Origin: a virus
Strand: one strand, 5' to 3'
Length of the DNA: 45,226 bases
Virus record (IMG/VR): IMGVR_UViG_3300018080_000267
Span: 1-45,226 of that record
The position numbers and the translations under genes are program-made. Below, piece after piece: positions 41,767 to 45,226 of this stretch. The notes beneath the pieces were generated by a model. It had not been told where the DNA came from and did not search any database. It saw only the letters and a program-made list of their open reading frames with translations. Numbering within the stretch: position 1 is the stretch's first letter; each line of letters begins with the position of its first letter.

Positions 41767-41795
41767 CTTATATTAGTAAAAAAGTAAAAAATCAA
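41767..41795 (-). promoter_or_regulatory. Putative sigma-70-like promoter for the capsid genes
   Basis: On the minus strand TTGATT (41795-41790) and TATAAG (41772-41767) are separated by 17 nt. The -10 matches five of six consensus bases. It lies ~107 nt before the decoration-protein ATG. Between them a short hairpin GACAC-ATAGAAC-GTGTC precedes the SD and may stabilise the mRNA. Confidence 0.45.
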
Positions 41796-41819
41796 CATAA
41801 AAAGTTTAAAATAATTACA

Positions 41820-42674
41820 TTATAACTTCTCTGCCATAGCTAAAAGCTGTTCTTTTCTAGTTTTTGCTACACTAACTTCTTTTTCCTCATCATTTTTGTC
41901 TTGTTTATGTTGAGAAATTATAGTTAATGCGCCAACAATATCGGCCGTAGAAGTAACTGGCATTTTAGCTGTAGCATTCCAAATCATACCTCTAACCCGG
42001 TTATCACCAACAGCCCTGGCAATTATATTTTCTAACCTCTGAGCCGCTTGTGCCACAGATTCTGGTTTACCATCTATTGGTCCAGTATAGACAGATCCGG
42101 CTATTGGCAATGATGTAGATAGAAATGACTGAAATCCCTTTATTATTTCTGCTTTCTCTTCTTCAGATTTGGCTTCTTCTGGTAATTTTTCAGATACACC
42201 AACCGCTTCTTCAATTTTATCTTCGACTTCTTCAGTAGCTTCTTCTTCCGCCTCTTCCGTAGGATCTTTCTTTTTTAATTTCTTCTGGTAATTATCATAA
42301 TCTATTTTTGCTCTATTTAAAGCGCCATAATTAAAACCATTTCCCGACACAATATTATAGGTATTGCCTGTTATAGCGTTAAGTTTACCTTCAAACTGAA
42401 TTAAAGAATATAAAAGATTTTTATCTAGCTTACCATTAACCTTACCGGCATATAAAGTTCCCAACGGCCCACTAGCCACAAACTGTTGAGCTTGTGTAAT
42501 CTGTTCTTCTGACATGGTAGTATCTGCGTAATTCATATCATTAGAAATCGTTTCGGCTTGATAAGGCTCTTTTAGACGACGAAAATCCCTATCTTCAGCG
42601 GGAACAACATATTCGATAGCGATGGAATAATCACCACTAGAAGGAGTTCCTAAAAGACCGTCAGTATATACCAT
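41820..42674 (-). CDS. Acidic head-region protein with an internal repeat
   Basis: The 284-residue protein has a central highly charged linker (about residues 135-180, KKKDPTEEAEEEATEEVEDK). On either side is a similar module: LGTLYAGKVNGKLDKNLLYS (about 72-91) and AGSVYTGPIDGKPESVAQAA (about 197-216), both 'x-Y-x-G-x-x-[DN]-G-K' followed by a helix. The repeat resembles small bacterial or phage 'GxxDGK' helical modules, as in peptidoglycan-binding-like domains, but is not convincing enough to name. Position before the capsid genes suggests a head or scaffold role. SD AAGGAAA. Confidence 0.55.
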   Translation of the reverse strand: MVYTDGLLGTPSSGDYSIAIEYVVPAEDRDFRRLKEPYQAETISNDMNYADTTMSEEQITQAQQFVASGPLGTLYAGKVNGKLDKNLLYSLIQFEGKLNAITGNTYNIVSGNGFNYGALNRAKIDYDNYQKKLKKKDPTEEAEEEATEEVEDKIEEAVGVSEKLPEEAKSEEEKAEIIKGFQSFLSTSLPIAGSVYTGPIDGKPESVAQAAQRLENIIARAVGDNRVRGMIWNATAKMPVTSTADIVGALTIISQHKQDKNDEEKEVSVAKTRKEQLLAMAEKL

Positions 42675-42682
42675 TATTTTCC

Positions 42683-43948
42683 TTATTCTGGAGCCAATTC
42701 AAACAAACCCTCGATATCTGAAATCACTTCCTCTACATTAGGTTCTTCGCCAGTTTCTTGAGCCTTTTCTTGCTCTTCTTTGATTTTACCAGCAAGTTTC
42801 TTGGAAATTGCATTGAGTACATTAACGCGCTTTATATTATCATTTATAGCATCAAACTCAGATGTACATGATGACTGAACGCGCTCCAAAGCCTTAACGG
42901 CCTCAGTAACATCGCCAGGAGATATAAACTCTTTAATATATTTGGCTGGCTCTAACCAAGATCCCCACCTTTTACTAAGCGTCCAAAACGAAGTAGATTC
43001 ATATGTTTTGGGAACTCTTTCAATCATTCCTATATACTCAGGAATAACGGCAACCATATCTTCACATGATTTTTTATATGATTCTAATATTTGAATTATA
43101 GCATTGTTATATTTTTGATTAAACAACTTAATCTCTTCTCCAACGCTCTCATCCTTAGACTTTGCTTTGGCCGCCAGTTTACTTATTCCTATCCTAATTT
43201 GATTTACCACTTTAGCCTGGGCCCTAAGCTTTCTAACATCACCCAAAAACGAAGATATTTCCAGGCCAAACTCCGGAAAATCTTCAGTTACATCACCAAC
43301 CTCGCTAAGAAAAACACTACAATCTTCCATCATTCCGCGGCTAATATTAACGGTATTAGATACCGCAGAATAAATACCAGCAGCCATCAATGCTTTGGGT
43401 AAAATTCTAATACCAATAACTCTCAAAAGCGGCCAAACCCAAGCCCATGCAACTTTTTCTATTGGTTGAGTTTCAGTGTCTTCAGTTTTTTTAATTAAAT
43501 TATCTTTTTTTTTATCCTTAATAACTCGCTCAGAACAACAATCGGCTAATTTCATAAGATCCTCTTCACCCTTCATATCCAACATAAAAGCGATTCTTAC
43601 AAGTTCATTTACTAATTCGTGTTGAGCCTTTACATATCGATGCTGCGTCAATTTTCCATCATTTGGTTTTAAAGCTATATCAGCAATCATATTTTGCTGT
43701 TCTTTAAGATTTTCTACAATGGCCTGAGATCTATCATATGATGGAGCTACAACGGCTGGAGATTCCGGATGTGCTTTATCTAATATGTCATCATCTTTTC
43801 CGTTTGGTTGCACACCATATAAAATCTCGATCTCAGAAAGATCTTGTGAATCATAGCGAGGATTTGTCTTCTCCTCCGCAGCTTCTTTTACAAGCCCCTC
43901 TTTGATAGCTATTTCCGCATATTTATCAAAAATTTCGCTATTACTCAT
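42683..43948 (-). CDS. Helical head-region protein of unknown function (421 aa)
   Basis: A 421-residue, nearly all-helical protein. One hydrophobic stretch (about residues 166-195, VAWAWVWPLLRVIGIRILPK) is followed by long amphipathic helices. It starts MSNSEIFDKYAEIAIKEGLV, similar to the start of the next gene upstream (MSNSDLQYLSD). The ATG overlaps the previous stop (TAATG), so both are probably translationally coupled. With its two neighbours it forms a set placed before the capsid genes. Internal head proteins or ejected proteins are possible roles. No family is recognised. Confidence 0.5.
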   Translation of the reverse strand: MSNSEIFDKYAEIAIKEGLVKEAAEEKTNPRYDSQDLSEIEILYGVQPNGKDDDILDKAHPESPAVVAPSYDRSQAIVENLKEQQNMIADIALKPNDGKLTQHRYVKAQHELVNELVRIAFMLDMKGEEDLMKLADCCSERVIKDKKKDNLIKKTEDTETQPIEKVAWAWVWPLLRVIGIRILPKALMAAGIYSAVSNTVNISRGMMEDCSVFLSEVGDVTEDFPEFGLEISSFLGDVRKLRAQAKVVNQIRIGISKLAAKAKSKDESVGEEIKLFNQKYNNAIIQILESYKKSCEDMVAVIPEYIGMIERVPKTYESTSFWTLSKRWGSWLEPAKYIKEFISPGDVTEAVKALERVQSSCTSEFDAINDNIKRVNVLNAISKKLAGKIKEEQEKAQETGEEPNVEEVISDIEGLFELAPE

Positions 43949-45114
43949 TATATTTTCCTTATTTTTCTAGCCGCATCTTTAGCAAATGTATCAACAACTT
44001 GCTTTAGTGAGTGATAATCCCGGGGCATTATTAGCTCATCGGGCATTTCTTTCTTGTTTCGATAATAACTATCCTCTAAATTCTCGGCCGTTTCATTAAA
44101 AGACCTAGTAGTTACAATTATGTCTTCATATCCGCTGAGATCTGGATAAATCTCTGACGCCCAATACAATAAAGTATCAACAATATCACGATTCATTAAT
44201 GGAACAATCCAAACATTGGCTTCATCATTTACAAATCGCGTTCTTCCAAATGATGTTGGTGTTAAAAGAGGATCAGTAATTTCTTCCTCTTTATCCTTAT
44301 CTGGCTCTTGCTTTTCGTCAGTTTTAGGAACATCTATTGGCTCTATCTCTTTGCCCGGCTCTGGAATCTCCTCTTCCTTATCCTTCTTTTTCTTACCTCC
44401 AAGCAAACCGCCAAGTAATGACGCACCAGCCATAAGTCCGGCACCAAGTAGCGCTGTTTTTATAGTCCAAACAATCAGACCACCAACCAACCACTTTGCC
44501 TTACCTGTCCTACGCAACCTGAATAAATCTCCAAAGATACGCTCTAATACTGGTCTGCCTTTCTGACCAAAAAATGGAATATTTGGACTTGTCGTACTAC
44601 GTTTTAGTGCATATGATTCCAAAAAAGCTGTTTTATACATCTTGTCAAGCTCACCACTTGCGTCTAGTTTGCGCAAATGCTCCAACATATCATAACTAGC
44701 CTCTGCGGTGATTGGACCAGCAACTTGAGATACCACTTCCCTACCAATACTAGAAACCTCATCAGATGTAACTTGGCCTTTAGATTCTAATAGTGGCTTG
44801 ATTTTAGCAACCATACCACGAGCTATTGCGTAAATATCCAGGCCCAAATGAGCAACAACCTTGCTAAGTATCCAAAATAATGGGTTTATCTTAAATATTA
44901 CGCCGTTCATTATAAGTTCTAAAACACCTCCGGCCATACCGCCTGGTTCATCAGCTTTTACTGTGTTCTTGACAAAATTCTTTATAAAAGATCCAATACT
45001 CCCCAAACCGATTTCGTCAGCAATTCCAGCTTGTTTGATAATATCAGAATCCATTACCGCTATTTTTTCAATTAACACGGTATCTGATAAGTATTGAAGA
45101 TCTGAATTTGACAT
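43948..45114 (-). CDS. Head-region protein with central hydrophobic segment (388 aa)
   Basis: The 388-residue protein has two hydrophobic parts: about residues 62-98 (GVLELIMNGVIFKINPLFWI onward) and about 208-243 (WLVGGLIVWTIKTALLGAGL then a Gly/Leu-rich stretch). These are followed by Lys-rich and acidic-proline sequence (KKKKDKEEEIPEPGKE), which is probably disordered. The end is charged and helical. Its ATG overlaps the preceding small frame by one base (TAATG), with SD GGAAGG. A membrane-active internal head protein is an attractive but unproven idea. Confidence 0.5.
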   Translation of the reverse strand: MSNSDLQYLSDTVLIEKIAVMDSDIIKQAGIADEIGLGSIGSFIKNFVKNTVKADEPGGMAGGVLELIMNGVIFKINPLFWILSKVVAHLGLDIYAIARGMVAKIKPLLESKGQVTSDEVSSIGREVVSQVAGPITAEASYDMLEHLRKLDASGELDKMYKTAFLESYALKRSTTSPNIPFFGQKGRPVLERIFGDLFRLRRTGKAKWLVGGLIVWTIKTALLGAGLMAGASLLGGLLGGKKKKDKEEEIPEPGKEIEPIDVPKTDEKQEPDKDKEEEITDPLLTPTSFGRTRFVNDEANVWIVPLMNRDIVDTLLYWASEIYPDLSGYEDIIVTTRSFNETAENLEDSYYRNKKEMPDELIMPRDYHSLKQVVDTFAKDAARKIRKI

Positions 45115-45226
45115 TACCTTCCTTCGTATGGTTGTGTAGATTTACCAAGAATAAACGGAACAACCCTTTCTATCGCCGCATGAGCCTGTTGGGTCCACTT
45201 ACCCTCATATTCAGACATTCTGAGTC
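45114..45226 (-). CDS. Partial CDS (C-terminal end), cut by right window edge
   Basis: The frame is open from the window edge to TAA at 45116-45114. An internal ATG at 45218 would give a 34-residue peptide (MSEYEGKWTQQAHAAIERVV), but the frame is also open upstream, so this is probably the C-terminus of a larger gene. It overlaps the next gene start by one base (TAATG). Confidence 0.5.
   Translation of the reverse strand, partial: LRMSEYEGKWTQQAHAAIERVVPFILGKSTQPYEGR

Noticed and set aside
1-45226. tRNA genes
   Set aside because: No cloverleaf-like sequence with T-loop and acceptor stem was recognised in the intergenic gaps, though reading by eye can miss them.

Overview
The window is a 45 kb piece of a large, AT-rich contractile-tailed bacteriophage genome (myovirus morphology). 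Every confident gene is on the minus strand, so transcription runs from 45226 down to 1, and most genes are packed with 1-50 nt spacing and good Shine-Dalgarno (SD) sequences. There is no integrase, repressor, portal or terminase in view. The phage identity rests on a contractile tail sheath, tail tube, frameshifted tail assembly chaperones, tape measure, baseplate hub and spike, and a major capsid protein (MCP). The host cannot be named. A lipobox, a secreted trypsin-like protease and its Cys-rich, membrane-anchored C-terminus hint at a Gram-negative host, possibly from a Myxococcota/Bdellovibrionota-like group, but this is only a guess.

Layout in transcription order. (1) 45226-40665, head region: the tail of an unknown gene, two helical proteins with hydrophobic stretches, an acidic repeat protein, a decoration-like capsid protein, and the 5' exon of the MCP. 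The MCP gene is split by a group I intron (39490-40664) that encodes a LAGLIDADG homing endonuclease. P1, P10, P8 and the conserved 3' core can all be read from the sequence. (2) 39489-38704, the MCP 3' exon, ending in a strong terminator. (3) 38582-36477, a HTH-LAGLIDADG-HTH domain block fused to a DNA methyltransferase, followed by a structured intergenic element that on the plus strand looks like the right end or omega-RNA of a TnpB-type (IS200/IS605) transposon. (4) 36275-34273, small virion proteins and a beta-helix fibre. (5) 34245-32284, an accessory island: a complete cysteine desulfurase, an HNH nuclease, a small unknown protein and a cold-shock protein. (6) 32287-30579, conserved virion or neck proteins ending in a terminator. 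(7) 30384-28063, a Cys-rich small protein, a membrane-anchored trypsin-like protease, an acidic protein and a zinc metallopeptidase. (8) 28029-16795, a fibronectin-III/His-rich tail protein, two giant beta-helix spikes/fibres sharing a C-terminal module, and a small membrane protein (possible holin). (9) 16789-1, the contractile tail proper: tail completion protein, sheath, tube, chaperones with a clear -1 frameshift signal, tape measure, baseplate proteins, hub, OB-fold spike, and a very hydrophobic protein that runs off the left end.

How it fits together: regions 1, 2, 6 and 9 build head, neck and tail; 4 and 8 supply adsorption fibres and spikes; 5 and 7 carry non-structural cargo (sulfur transfer, RNA binding, proteolysis). 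Three selfish or RNA-based elements lie within 5 kb around the capsid gene: the group I intron with its endonuclease, the endonuclease-methyltransferase fusion, and the TnpB-like RNA element. The most unusual points are the intron in the MCP, the endonuclease-methyltransferase fusion, the orphan omega-RNA-like element, the cysteine desulfurase, and the protease with a sorting-signal-like C-terminus.
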